From an uncultured Alphaproteobacteria bacterium (GTDB taxonomy: Bacteria > Pseudomonadota > Alphaproteobacteria > Rs-D84): a stretch of 38,212 bases of DNA. A program made the position numbers and the translations under genes. The notes beneath the pieces are model-generated. The model did not search any database, was not told where the DNA came from, and was given only the letters and a program-made list of their open reading frames with translations. Positions 1-7,861 of the stretch are shown here, piece after piece. The stretch spans positions 1-38,212 of the forward strand of contig CALXMQ010000009.1 of NCBI GenBank assembly GCA_944389515.1. Direction: 5' to 3'. Numbering within the stretch: the stretch's first letter is position 1; every line of letters begins with the position of its first letter.

Positions 1-181
1 CGCACCTGGCGGTGCTGCTCACCACTCGTTCGCACTCGACTGCGCTGCGCTTGTCTTGCTGACTCGTATGCAAGACCATCGCAATCGACCGCGGCTCTCA
101 CCCATCCTAAACTTTTTCCGACGGTCTTTCAACCTGTGGTTTTGTTCGATGTTCACATCTGAGTGTTGATGAACGTCGCGT
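1..181 (-). ncRNA. Leader of a leftward stable-RNA transcript, truncated at the window edge
   Basis: This segment lies downstream, on the minus strand, of a consensus promoter at 182-210. It looks GC-richer than the rest of the window and can form hairpins, for example GCACC/GGTGC at 3-16. A short minus frame ending near 19-21 is open, but it is Arg/Ser-rich, lacks a convincing ribosome binding site and resembles no protein I know. The strong promoter plus GC-rich structured sequence suits the leader of an rRNA or other stable-RNA operon. No 16S, 23S or tRNA sequence is visible inside the window, so the identity is inferred. Confidence 0.35.
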
Positions 182-210
182 ATTATACAGTACCAACATC
201 GCGTTGTCAA
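182..210 (-). promoter_or_regulatory. Consensus sigma-70 promoter (TTGACA-17-TATAAT), leftward
   Basis: On the minus strand TTGACA (205-210) is followed by a 17-nt spacer and TATAAT (182-187). Both hexamers are perfect and the spacing is ideal. It fires leftward, away from the dTDP-glucose dehydratase gene, with a predicted start near 175. Confidence 0.75.
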
Positions 211-318
211 TTTATCTGTTTATTTATATTATTATTCTTGCATGCGTATGCGACCATGTTATCATTACCATCAGTAAAAATACGGACATATAAAAAATAA
301 ATAAAGGTGATAAAAATT

Positions 319-1332
319 ATGGATAAATCTATTTTAATCACTGGGGGCGCCGGTTTTATCGGTTCAAATTTTGTTCCATACTTTGCAAAAAAGTATCCTG
401 GATACCGCATATTTAATCTGGACAAGTTGACATATGCGGCAAATCTGGACAATCTGGCAGAATGCAAAAACATGCGAAATTACGAATTTATCAAAGGCGA
501 TATTTGTGATGCAAATTTAATTGACGCAATTTTTCATGACTGTGATATCCGTGGCGTAATTCATTTTGCAGCAGAAAGTCACGTTGATAATTCTATTACC
601 GGGCCACGTGCATTTATAAACACAAACATTATTGGCACATCAAATTTATTAGAATCTGCACGTAAATATTGGATGGATGCACCACATCGTACAAAGCCAG
701 GCCATGAATCTGACAGATTTCATCATATATCAACTGATGAAGTATATGGCGCATTGGGGGCAAATGGATATTTTACAGAAACCACCCCGTATGACCCCAG
801 CAGTCCATATTCTGCATCCAAGGCCGCATCTGATCATTTGGTCAGTGCATGGCATCGTACATTTGGATTAAATACAACCATATCAAATTGTTCAAACAAT
901 TATGGACCAAAGCAGCACCCAGAAAAACTGATTCCAAAAATTATTCAGAACTGTGTAAATTGGCAACCTATTCCGATTTATGGTCGTGGTGAAAATGTAC
1001 GTGACTGGTTATATGTTATGGATCATGCACGTGCGATTGATTTGATATTCCATAATGGACGCGTGGGGCAAACATATAATATTGGTGGCAACAATGAACA
1101 TACTAATATGGAAATTGTAAATACCATTTGCGAAATAATGGACAAGCGCATACCACGTGCAAATGCCAAATATTCTGATTTAATTACATTTGTCACAGAT
1201 CGCCCAGGGCATGATTTGCGATATGCGATTGACGCAACAAAATTGAAACGTGAACTGGGGTGGCAAGCCCAAGAAACATTTAATCGTGGCATAATAAAAA
1301 CGATTGATTGGTATCTGCAAAAAATACGCTGA
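319..1332 (+). CDS. rfbB: dTDP-glucose 4,6-dehydratase
   Basis: Converts dTDP-glucose to dTDP-4-keto-6-deoxyglucose, an entry step to rhamnose and other deoxysugars of surface polysaccharides. The 337-residue protein is a typical extended short-chain dehydrogenase: a GGAGFIG NAD-binding loop at residues 9-15, the STDEVYG segment at 138-144 that supplies the Thr-Asp-Glu catalytic residues of this family, and YSASK at 164-168 with the catalytic Tyr and Lys. I chose ATG 319 because AAGGTG lies about 9 nt upstream. A GTG at 307 is in frame but has no better signal. No other rhamnose-pathway gene is adjacent, so the final sugar is unknown. A terminator follows directly. Confidence 0.92.
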   Translation: MDKSILITGGAGFIGSNFVPYFAKKYPGYRIFNLDKLTYAANLDNLAECKNMRNYEFIKGDICDANLIDAIFHDCDIRGVIHFAAESHVDNSITGPRAFINTNIIGTSNLLESARKYWMDAPHRTKPGHESDRFHHISTDEVYGALGANGYFTETTPYDPSSPYSASKAASDHLVSAWHRTFGLNTTISNCSNNYGPKQHPEKLIPKIIQNCVNWQPIPIYGRGENVRDWLYVMDHARAIDLIFHNGRVGQTYNIGGNNEHTNMEIVNTICEIMDKRIPRANAKYSDLITFVTDRPGHDLRYAIDATKLKRELGWQAQETFNRGIIKTIDWYLQKIR

Positions 1333-1336
1333 TAAC

Positions 1337-1364
1337 AAAAGCACCGGCAAATGCCGGTGTTTTT
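1337..1364. terminator. Bidirectional intrinsic terminator between rfbB and lgt
   Basis: The hairpin CACCGGC/GCCGGTG (1342-1359) has A/T runs on both sides, so it can end both the rightward rfbB and the leftward lgt transcripts. The same 18-nt hairpin recurs near 31420 and, reverse-complemented, near 32595. Confidence 0.8.
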
Positions 1365-2208
1365 ATTTATCATTTTTGTGAAAAGAAATCGCAAGAATCA
1401 CGGCACCTGCAACAAACATTATGCTGGATAATAATTGTCCCATGGTCAACCCCCAATCTGTTAAAAAGCCCAACTGAATATCAGGCGCCCGGAATTGTTC
1501 ACAAAATATTCTGAATACCGCATACAACATTGCCAATACCCCAGACAATGCGCCAGGGCGACGACGCAATCCAGTAAAACGATACAGACAATACATTATT
1601 ATAAATAACAAGATGCCTTCGGTGGCGGCTTCATACAACGGGCTGGGGTGACGTGGAATATCAGTTTGTCCAACAAACACAACCCCCCATGGAACATCAG
1701 TGGGACGCCCCATAACTTCTGTATTTATAAAATTAGCGATGCGGCCAAAAAATAATCCAATGGGGGTTATCACAGACAAAATATCCAGTATCCTGAACCC
1801 ATTATTATACAAATTTCCGGATAACAAGCCGCGTCGTTTTTGTGCCCATGCGAATAAAAACACTGCGACAATTACCCCGACCAGTCCGCCATGAAAACTC
1901 ATCCCCCCGTGCCATACAGCAAATATTTCCAATGGATGTGCCAAGAAAAAAGGCAGATTATATAATAACACATAGCCCAATCGGCCACCAATTATAACCC
2001 CCAGTATGATTGCCGTCAGCAAATCATCCAACTGCTTTTTATCCAGTTTTATTTGACTGGTGTCACGGCATGTAAACGCGCGTAACATAAAAAATCCGAT
2101 TACAAACGCCGCAACGTATGCCAGCGCGTACCAGCGCACATCTAAACCAAACACAGAAAATGCAACTGGTGAAATCGGATTTATTGTTATCGCCATAATA
2201 TATCCCAT
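1363..2208 (-). CDS. lgt: Prolipoprotein diacylglyceryl transferase
   Basis: Transfers diacylglycerol from phosphatidylglycerol to the lipobox cysteine of prelipoproteins in the inner membrane. The roughly 281-residue protein has the multi-spanning pattern of the family and its signatures: GRLGYV near residue 75, HGGMSFHGG near 100-108, GRIANFINTEVMGRPTD near 155-171 (the Lgt signature) and RHPSPLYEA near 186. The start is uncertain. ATG 2208 overlaps the upstream stop as TGATG, suggesting translational coupling, while ATG 2196 would also give a normal N-terminus. It is convergent with rfbB and shares its terminator. Confidence 0.93.
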   Translation of the reverse strand: MGYIMAITINPISPVAFSVFGLDVRWYALAYVAAFVIGFFMLRAFTCRDTSQIKLDKKQLDDLLTAIILGVIIGGRLGYVLLYNLPFFLAHPLEIFAVWHGGMSFHGGLVGVIVAVFLFAWAQKRRGLLSGNLYNNGFRILDILSVITPIGLFFGRIANFINTEVMGRPTDVPWGVVFVGQTDIPRHPSPLYEAATEGILLFIIMYCLYRFTGLRRRPGALSGVLAMLYAVFRIFCEQFRAPDIQLGFLTDWGLTMGQLLSSIMFVAGAVILAISFHKNDK

Positions 2209-2432
2209 CAACGGTCAAGTGTTGATTGTAAATTTTCAATTATCGTTGTCAAACGTTTAACAGCAGCAGTATCATTTTCAGCCTGCTTTTCTAATAACAA
2301 CTGGCGTGCATTGTTTAATTTTTCTGTGATTTGCGCCATTGTTTCTGCCTTATTTGGTACAGATATACTGCCAGGCTTTTGCCCAATCATTTGTGTTCTG
2401 ATATGACGTTGTCTGTTATATTTTGTTGGCAT
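2208..2432 (-). CDS. Small conserved-looking protein upstream of lgt, function unknown
   Basis: A 74-residue polar protein with a basic N-terminus and a helix-rich C-terminal half (roughly residues 30-74, heptad-like Leu/Ile spacing) that could form a coiled coil. I do not recognise it. It is supported by a good ribosome binding site (AGGGGA about 6 nt before ATG 2432) and by the TGATG overlap with lgt, which indicates a two-gene operon. No signal peptide or membrane span is visible. It is transcribed divergently from the Bax-inhibitor-1 gene. Confidence 0.7.
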   Translation of the reverse strand: MPTKYNRQRHIRTQMIGQKPGSISVPNKAETMAQITEKLNNARQLLLEKQAENDTAAVKRLTTIIENLQSTLDR

Positions 2433-2454
2433 ATTATTTCCCCTGTTGTTTTTC

Positions 2455-2485
2455 TTGAATTACGCAATGTATTGTATTATATAAT
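2455..2485 (+). promoter_or_regulatory. Likely promoter of the Bax-inhibitor-1 gene
   Basis: TATAAT at 2480-2485 is a perfect -10 box. The best -35 candidate, TTGAAT at 2455-2460, is 19 nt away, which is longer than usual, so the -35 assignment is weak. Confidence 0.45.
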
Positions 2486-2509
2486 ATGATAACTAACAAG
2501 GAGAAAAAA

Positions 2510-3250
2510 ATGGCGATAAAAAATGTTGCAATTAAAACAAAACCTGATGCGATCAACCGTGTACAGTCAGGTGGCGGCGTTGAAACATATCTGCGTCGTA
2601 TTTTTGCATTGATGTTTGGCGCCGTGGCGGTAACAGCACTGGCATCATATATCACAATGGCAACACCACTGTGGACAATATTATTCACACAAACAGGTTT
2701 ATCAGCAGTATATTATATACTGTTATTTGGCGGTTTGGCGTTGGCCATCTGGGCCCAGGTTCGCGCATTTAGTTTCAAGCCAACAACCGGCGCATTGATG
2801 TTATTTCTGTATTCTGTATTGACGGGTATTGTAATGACACCATTGTTATTGGTTGCGGTAACCAGTAATCCATACACAATTTTATCTGCATTTGCCATTG
2901 CGGCTGTGATGTTTGGATGCATGGCATTGTTTGGATATAAAACGGTCAAAGATTTATCTTTTATGGGTGTATTCTTGTTTATCGGCATGATTGGTTTAAT
3001 CTTGGTCGGTTTGGCGTCACTGATATGGCCGGCAATTATGGGCGGCACATTTGGTACAATTGTATGCTTTATCGGTGTATTAGTATTTGCATTATTCACC
3101 GCATATGATATGCAGAATTTGAAACGTGCATACGCAGTGTTGGGCGATGGCACACAGAAAAATCAACTGGCTGTGTTGGGTGCGTTGCATCTGTACATAT
3201 CCTTTGTCGCGATGTTCCAATATCTGTTGAGTTTACTGAACAGAAATTAA
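2510..3250 (+). CDS. Bax inhibitor-1 (BI-1/YccA) family membrane protein
   Basis: A 246-residue integral membrane protein with about seven hydrophobic spans and a short hydrophilic N-terminus, as in the BI-1/YccA/YbhL family. The late AYDMQNLK segment corresponds to the family's conserved acidic loop before the last helix. Bacterial members have been linked to calcium or proton leak and to membrane-protease regulation, but the precise role is not established. AAGGAG at 2498-2503 fixes the start at ATG 2510. A ferredoxin gene follows after a 28-nt gap, probably in the same transcript. The only CAATTG found in the window (3057-3062) lies inside this gene. Confidence 0.88.
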   Translation: MAIKNVAIKTKPDAINRVQSGGGVETYLRRIFALMFGAVAVTALASYITMATPLWTILFTQTGLSAVYYILLFGGLALAIWAQVRAFSFKPTTGALMLFLYSVLTGIVMTPLLLVAVTSNPYTILSAFAIAAVMFGCMALFGYKTVKDLSFMGVFLFIGMIGLILVGLASLIWPAIMGGTFGTIVCFIGVLVFALFTAYDMQNLKRAYAVLGDGTQKNQLAVLGALHLYISFVAMFQYLLSLLNRN

Positions 3251-3278
3251 ACACAAACCAAAAATGGAGTAGTAAAAA

Positions 3279-3461
3279 ATGGCTTATAAAATAGATCCAA
3301 CAAAATGCATTGGGTGTCATACTTGCATGGGTGCATGCCCAGTTGGTGCAATTTCTGTTGGTGCCGATGGCAAATGTGTTATTGACCCGGCAAAATGTGT
3401 ATCATGTGGCACATGTGCGGCGGTTTGCCCTGTATCGGCGATTGCCCCAGATGCAAAATAA
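3279..3461 (+). CDS. 2[4Fe-4S] ferredoxin
   Basis: A 60-residue clostridial-type ferredoxin, an electron carrier for low-potential redox enzymes. Two CxxCxxCxxxCP motifs are plain, the first starting at Cys10 and the second about 30 residues later, with the internal symmetry typical of the family. GGAG lies about 9 nt upstream of the ATG. The partner enzyme (for example a pyruvate:ferredoxin oxidoreductase or hydrogenase) is not in this window. Such small ferredoxins usually indicate anaerobic or micro-oxic metabolism. A strong terminator follows. Confidence 0.93.
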   Translation: MAYKIDPTKCIGCHTCMGACPVGAISVGADGKCVIDPAKCVSCGTCAAVCPVSAIAPDAK

Positions 3462-3478
3462 CAAATGCACAAAAAAAT

Positions 3479-3508
3479 AACAGGGGGTCAAACACCCCCT
3501 GTTTTTAT
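3479..3508 (+). terminator. Intrinsic terminator after ferredoxin
   Basis: Stem CAGGGGGT/ACCCCCTG (3481-3501) with a 5-nt loop is followed by a T-rich run. Confidence 0.85.
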
Positions 3509-3575
3509 TGCAAAAACAGTTGCAAATATACAAATTCTGTATAACAATAAATCGGTAAAATTTTAGGGGATAAAA

Positions 3576-4946
3576 ATGCCAGCAAAAACAGTAAATGATA
3601 TTGTCGCATTGTGCAAGCGGCGTGGATTTATTTTCACAGGTTCTGATATATATGGTGGTATGGGCGGTACATACGATTATGGCCCGTACGGGGTGGAATT
3701 GATGAAAAACATCCGCAATGCATGGTGGAACGCCATGATATATTCCCGTAATGATATCGAAGGTTTAGATGCCGCAGTTATTACCAACCGTTTAATGTGG
3801 AAATATTCTGGACACGAATCCAGTTTTTCAGATCCATTGGTTGAATGTAAAAAATGTGGTGCCCGTATGCGCCAAGATAAAATGCGCGACCAAACAAAAT
3901 GCGATAATTGCGGCAGTACTGATTTAACACCGCCCCGTGCGTACCAGTTGATGATGGGGCTGTCTATTGGTGCAACCGCAGACGGCGCGATAAATGCATA
4001 CTTGCGCCCAGAAACAGCAACCACAACATATACGAATTTCAAAAATGTTTTAGATGCACGCCCACACAAATTGCCGTTTGGGATTGCCCAAATTGGCAAG
4101 GCTTTTCGTAATGAAATTTCACCGCGTGGTTTCGTTTTCCGTATGCGCGAATTTGAACAGGCGGAAATGCAATACTTTGTAAATCCATCGGATGACGAAA
4201 AATATTTTGAAATGTGGAAACAAATCCGCATGGCATGGTGGATTGATGTTTTGGGCATCCCGGCGGAAAAATTGCGCTTTACACCACATGAAAAATTAGC
4301 CCATTATGCCAAGGCCGCCGGTGACATCGAATACGAATTCCCAGATGGTTTTGATGAAGTCGAAGGTATACACAATCGCCAAGATTTTGATTTGGGTTCA
4401 CATACCAAGGGTCAAAATGAATTCAAAATAAATGCACATGTTATGGAAAATCATGACAGTACTGTGAAATTAGCGTACAGTGATCCACAAACCGGCGCCA
4501 GTTTTATTCCATACGTAATTGAAACTGCAATGGGTGTAAATCGTGCGATGTTTGCGGTTATGTTGGATGCGTATACCGAAGAAGAATTACCAGACGGTAA
4601 ATCACGCGTGGTGTTAAAGTTAAAACCAGCACTGGCACCGGTCAAAGCCGCAGTTATACCATTGGCACGCAATGTCCCAGAACTGGTAACAATCGCAAAT
4701 AATATTGAAAATGATTTGCGCAAATTAAATATTGGCCGCATTGAATTGGAAAATTCTGGTAATATTGGTAAAAATTATCGTCGTCATGACGAAATTGGAA
4801 CCCCAGTATGCATAACGGTTGACCATCAAACGATGGAAGATAACACCGTAACATTGCGTTATCGCGATACTATGCACCAAGAACGCATTGATGTGGCAGA
4901 TGTGCCGACCAAAATTATGGAAATAATCAATAAAAATGAAAAATAA
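3576..4946 (+). CDS. glyS: Glycine--tRNA ligase, single-chain (alpha2) type
   Basis: Charges tRNA-Gly in the cytoplasm. The 456-residue protein is the homodimeric class II enzyme found in eukaryotes, archaea and some bacteria, not the two-subunit GlyQ/GlyS enzyme. Visible features are the N-terminal YGGMGGTYDYGP segment (residues 25-38), a CxxC pair at 91-94 and another at 109-112 that could bind zinc, YLRPETA at 142-148, the motif-2 stretch GKAFRNEISPR at 174-184, REFEQAEMQYF at 191-201 and a C-terminal anticodon-binding domain. AGGGGA precedes the ATG. The type is unusual for this class (see findings). Confidence 0.95.
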   Translation: MPAKTVNDIVALCKRRGFIFTGSDIYGGMGGTYDYGPYGVELMKNIRNAWWNAMIYSRNDIEGLDAAVITNRLMWKYSGHESSFSDPLVECKKCGARMRQDKMRDQTKCDNCGSTDLTPPRAYQLMMGLSIGATADGAINAYLRPETATTTYTNFKNVLDARPHKLPFGIAQIGKAFRNEISPRGFVFRMREFEQAEMQYFVNPSDDEKYFEMWKQIRMAWWIDVLGIPAEKLRFTPHEKLAHYAKAAGDIEYEFPDGFDEVEGIHNRQDFDLGSHTKGQNEFKINAHVMENHDSTVKLAYSDPQTGASFIPYVIETAMGVNRAMFAVMLDAYTEEELPDGKSRVVLKLKPALAPVKAAVIPLARNVPELVTIANNIENDLRKLNIGRIELENSGNIGKNYRRHDEIGTPVCITVDHQTMEDNTVTLRYRDTMHQERIDVADVPTKIMEIINKNEK

Positions 4947-4970
4947 AAACGGGGCAACGCCCCGTTTTTA
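4945..4970. terminator. Bidirectional terminator between glyS and the Cys-rich gene
   Basis: The hairpin CGGGGC-AAC-GCCCCG (4950-4964) is flanked by A and T runs, so it works in both directions. It also overlaps the stop codon of the leftward gene. A near-identical inverted copy sits at 6068-6091. Confidence 0.85.
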
Positions 4971-5990
4971 ATACATGCAATTTTGGTCCACAATTTCAAA
5001 TGTTCCTTCATCCCCAGTTAGTTCCTTTCCATAGCCAATATAGCACCCAGATAAAGATGTATTATTTGACATACGTCTTATTTCACCAGCCATCCCATAC
5101 GTGCCATATTTATTCTGGTATAATGGACATCTGTAACAACTGGTTGGTCCATTAGGTGTCACAACATTTCCGTTATAATACCCATTATTTGGGTCGCATG
5201 AATATACTGGTTTACATTTACCGTCTTCACATTTCTCGTTATATTTTAGTCCCGGTTTGCCAGATACATCTGTTCCACCGACAACCCACCCCGGACAATC
5301 CCTGTTTGAATTGCATCCTGACTCGCATTGTGTCACAGTAAACGTACCTGTTGCACTGGTACACCCAGGAATTTTTACAGTCGCCGTCTTTTCCAAATAT
5401 CCAGATTGACAACCACCCGTACAATCTTCTACGGGTCCCAGTAAACCATCCAAATCCGTACCAATATATGTACGGGTGCCCCTGGCACAACCATTTTGGT
5501 TGGTAAATGTTTCTTCCACATAACCAAGCATTTCTAAACATTCTACTTCCTCAGGATTTGTTTCTTTTACACATTCCCAATAATACAAATCGCCACAATT
5601 TTGACCAGTAAGCGGGGTTGTAACTCTTCGTCGTACATAACCCCACGTACATGCGGAACATTCACGGTATGCAATGGTTGGTTTATTTCGTGCCGTACCA
5701 AAACAACGGCGAACTACTTCTATATCATATCCATTATTACCATTATCTATCAATGCGCAATGTTCTGGTTCCAGTGGTCCAATCGTTCCAACAGATGTCG
5801 TACATGAATCACCCACCAAGCCTTCCACACACATCAGCGCATTTGCATTATTTGTCATACATAAATACAACGTCGTCGTCAACAACCCACCGATTTTTTT
5901 CGGCAAAAAAGGGGGAATAAAAAATGCAGAAAATGGGGATTTTTTCAAAAATAAAAACGCCGATTTTAATCGGTGGTTTATTTTCGGCAT
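4968..5990 (-). CDS. Cys-rich secreted/surface protein (paralogue of the gene at 32782)
   Basis: A 340-residue protein with about two dozen cysteines spread through the mature region, which suggests a disulfide-rich extracellular or periplasmic protein. The N-terminus is basic and then hydrophobic, ending TNNANA before the first mature cysteine, consistent with a long signal peptide. The C-terminal pattern (a CPLY..YGTYG block, then CYIG, then GTFEI, then a last Cys-x-Tyr) matches the protein at 32782-33618, so they form a family. The ATG at 5990 has no Shine-Dalgarno sequence but lies about 13 nt from the -10 box of a promoter (6003-6032), predicting a nearly leaderless mRNA. I do not know its function. 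Confidence 0.75.
   Translation of the reverse strand: MPKINHRLKSAFLFLKKSPFSAFFIPPFLPKKIGGLLTTTLYLCMTNNANALMCVEGLVGDSCTTSVGTIGPLEPEHCALIDNGNNGYDIEVVRRCFGTARNKPTIAYRECSACTWGYVRRRVTTPLTGQNCGDLYYWECVKETNPEEVECLEMLGYVEETFTNQNGCARGTRTYIGTDLDGLLGPVEDCTGGCQSGYLEKTATVKIPGCTSATGTFTVTQCESGCNSNRDCPGWVVGGTDVSGKPGLKYNEKCEDGKCKPVYSCDPNNGYYNGNVVTPNGPTSCYRCPLYQNKYGTYGMAGEIRRMSNNTSLSGCYIGYGKELTGDEGTFEIVDQNCMY
5959..5974 (-). terminator. Terminator-like hairpin inside the 5' end of the Cys-rich gene
   Basis: On the minus strand CCGAT/ATCGG (5960-5973) is followed by a T-rich run while still within the first dozen codons. It could attenuate transcription. The companion module near 32650 also has a hairpin plus U-run directly after its start codon. 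Confidence 0.4.
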
Positions 5991-6044
5991 TTATTTATGT
6001 TTATTTTACCCCAAAATCCGCCCACACGTCAATATCATTTTGAC
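5975..6044 (-). repeat. Promoter/start-codon module, copy 1
   Basis: This ~70-bp block is nearly identical to 32667-32737. On the minus strand it carries TTGACG (6027-6032), an 18-nt spacer and TAAAAT (6003-6008), followed by ATGCCGAAAATAAACC. The ATG is the first codon of the Cys-rich gene at 4968-5990. Confidence 0.8.
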
Positions 6045-6067
6045 AATAAATGAATATAAATTTGAAA

Positions 6068-6091
6068 TTAAAACGGGGCGTTGCCCCGTTT
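6068..6091 (-). terminator. Terminator of the glycine-zipper secreted protein gene
   Basis: Stem CGGGGC/GCCCCG with a GTT loop (6074-6088) is flanked by A and T runs. It follows the stop codon at 6094 on the minus strand and is the inverted twin of the hairpin at 4945-4970. Confidence 0.8.
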
Positions 6092-6093
6092 GT

Positions 6094-7797
6094 TTATTCT
6101 GATGTTACCGATGTCATTGCAGGTATAAACACCATATCATTATATGAACTAAGATATCTGTTACCGGTGGCACAATATACCTTTTGCAGGGAATCTTCGT
6201 ATTCACGAACCGCGGTCACCCAACGATTTTGTACATCCATTTGTGCGCCTTGGTATCCAGACAAACCGCCCAACGCACCGCCAACTGCGCCACCAACCAA
6301 TGTACTTTTCAGGCGTGCTTTATTTCCAAAGTCAATCAAACTGCCATCGGCGGCATCAACCAACATCGGATAAAAATTCTGGATATCCGCATTTGTTGAT
6401 TCTGGTAATGTATATGATGTGCCATTACCACTGCGTCCATAAATTGGAATTGCATTGCTGTTATTACGTTTCCATTGACGCCAATCAGATTGATTCATAC
6501 CAAATGCCTTGTCACGCATTTCAATCATTGCCGGTATTTGTCGGTCGATTGTACCAGCCGCAGAAATTTTGGCATAAATACCATTGCCAGCGCCGGGCTT
6601 TATTACATTGACACCATTTTCTGTTTCCATATGATATTGCTTGCTGGCATCAGAACGTACATTTTCAAAGTATTCATCAATTTCTTCGATATTTATGTTT
6701 GGATACGCTTCTAATTCAATGGAAACCAACTGTTCTGATTTACAGTTTTTCATATCTTTATCGCATACATACGTATCGCCATTTTCAATATTATAAAACG
6801 CTGTTTGGGCACCAGATAAATCCAAAGGTGAACTGGCCACCAATGCGCCCCACAGACACGTTGTTTCCCGTTCCACCCCGTTTTCAGTAATACGACAATC
6901 TTCGATACGCAATACAGAATCACCAGTCCCAGACATATTGCCAATTACACTGCCGGCGGCGGCATTTACACCAGTTGATAATATTGTATCACCAGCAACC
7001 TTGCCGGCATATGCGTTACCAGCCATCAATGCAGCACCAGATAATGCACCAATAACCGTACCCTGGATTTTATTTTTATCAGTACCCAATAAACTGTCAC
7101 TGCCAACATCATTGGCACCAGCCATATTTCCACCCAATCCACCAATCAATGCCCCCGCAGCAATTTTAATCCCAGCATTTTGCTTTTGTTCTTGATTCAT
7201 TTGGGCAATAACATCATCCATTGTGGGCGCCGCATCCGCAGGAAACATAAAACTTTCCACCGCTGATACGTTCATTGTCGCTTCGGGAAATTCAGAAATA
7301 TTACACCGTATCGTGTCACCGGCCGCCAATGTCGCACGCGCCAAAACAACATCACTGCCATCTGCGCCAGTCTGGTACCCACGCAATTCAACAACCGCGG
7401 CACATGTATCTGCGCCCCCAACACCGGCACCCAATGTCGGACTGGCCCATACGAATTCACCATTTGGATAAATCATGGAACATTGTTCCAACTGGTTAAA
7501 TGCCACACTGTCATTGTTCCCATTGGCAATTTGTTGTGCCAAATCAGAATCTGCAACACGCACCGGCAAATTATTTTCAACATCTGTGGATGGCGTAACA
7601 ACCAATGGTTGTTGTGTTGCAACATTTGTCCCAGGCGTCGTCGCCGTTTGATTGCGCATCGCATTTACTTGTTGATATGCCGCGGCATAACTGCGCGAAT
7701 GATTACCAACACGCATGGCAGAATATGCCAACGTTGGCGCCAAACCAATCAATGTTGCAAATACAGAATAATGAATAATTGAACGTTTTGATTTCAT
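6094..7797 (-). CDS. Exported glycine-zipper protein, function unknown
   Basis: A 567-residue protein with a signal peptide (basic start, hydrophobic core, LAYSA near residue 26). It contains two glycine/alanine-rich stretches of glycine-zipper type, one in the middle (GGLGGNMAG, then GALSGAALMAG) and one near the C-terminus (VGGAVGGALGGLSG). Such segments occur in surface antigens and pore or membrane-associated proteins. The middle region has a few cysteines. The last part (roughly residues 470-567) ends in a Tyr/Asn-rich tail. I do not recognise a named family beyond the glycine-zipper resemblance. It sits among outer-membrane protein genes, which favours an envelope role. Confidence 0.7.
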   Translation of the reverse strand: MKSKRSIIHYSVFATLIGLAPTLAYSAMRVGNHSRSYAAAYQQVNAMRNQTATTPGTNVATQQPLVVTPSTDVENNLPVRVADSDLAQQIANGNNDSVAFNQLEQCSMIYPNGEFVWASPTLGAGVGGADTCAAVVELRGYQTGADGSDVVLARATLAAGDTIRCNISEFPEATMNVSAVESFMFPADAAPTMDDVIAQMNQEQKQNAGIKIAAGALIGGLGGNMAGANDVGSDSLLGTDKNKIQGTVIGALSGAALMAGNAYAGKVAGDTILSTGVNAAAGSVIGNMSGTGDSVLRIEDCRITENGVERETTCLWGALVASSPLDLSGAQTAFYNIENGDTYVCDKDMKNCKSEQLVSIELEAYPNINIEEIDEYFENVRSDASKQYHMETENGVNVIKPGAGNGIYAKISAAGTIDRQIPAMIEMRDKAFGMNQSDWRQWKRNNSNAIPIYGRSGNGTSYTLPESTNADIQNFYPMLVDAADGSLIDFGNKARLKSTLVGGAVGGALGGLSGYQGAQMDVQNRWVTAVREYEDSLQKVYCATGNRYLSSYNDMVFIPAMTSVTSE

Positions 7798-7861
7798 TTA
7801 TTCTCTCGCCCCAGCCAGTTGCACCAATATCCTGGTGCACCCCATATGCAAAATGCATTTA
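7798..7861 (-). other. Short intergenic leader with a 7-bp hairpin
   Basis: The inverted repeat TGCACCA/TGGTGCA lies near 7821-7841 between two leftward genes. It has no T-run on the minus strand, so it is not a convincing terminator. It could instead be a processing or leader structure. Confidence 0.3.

Noticed and set aside
1-210. A 63-codon minus-strand frame
   Set aside because: It begins upstream of the predicted transcript start, has no credible ribosome binding site and looks like translated structural RNA.
5924-6043. A plus-strand 39-codon frame with a GGGGGA signal and a hydrophobic core
   Set aside because: It lies antisense to the start of the Cys-rich gene, and the matching repeat at 32667 does not keep the frame open, so only the DNA module is conserved.
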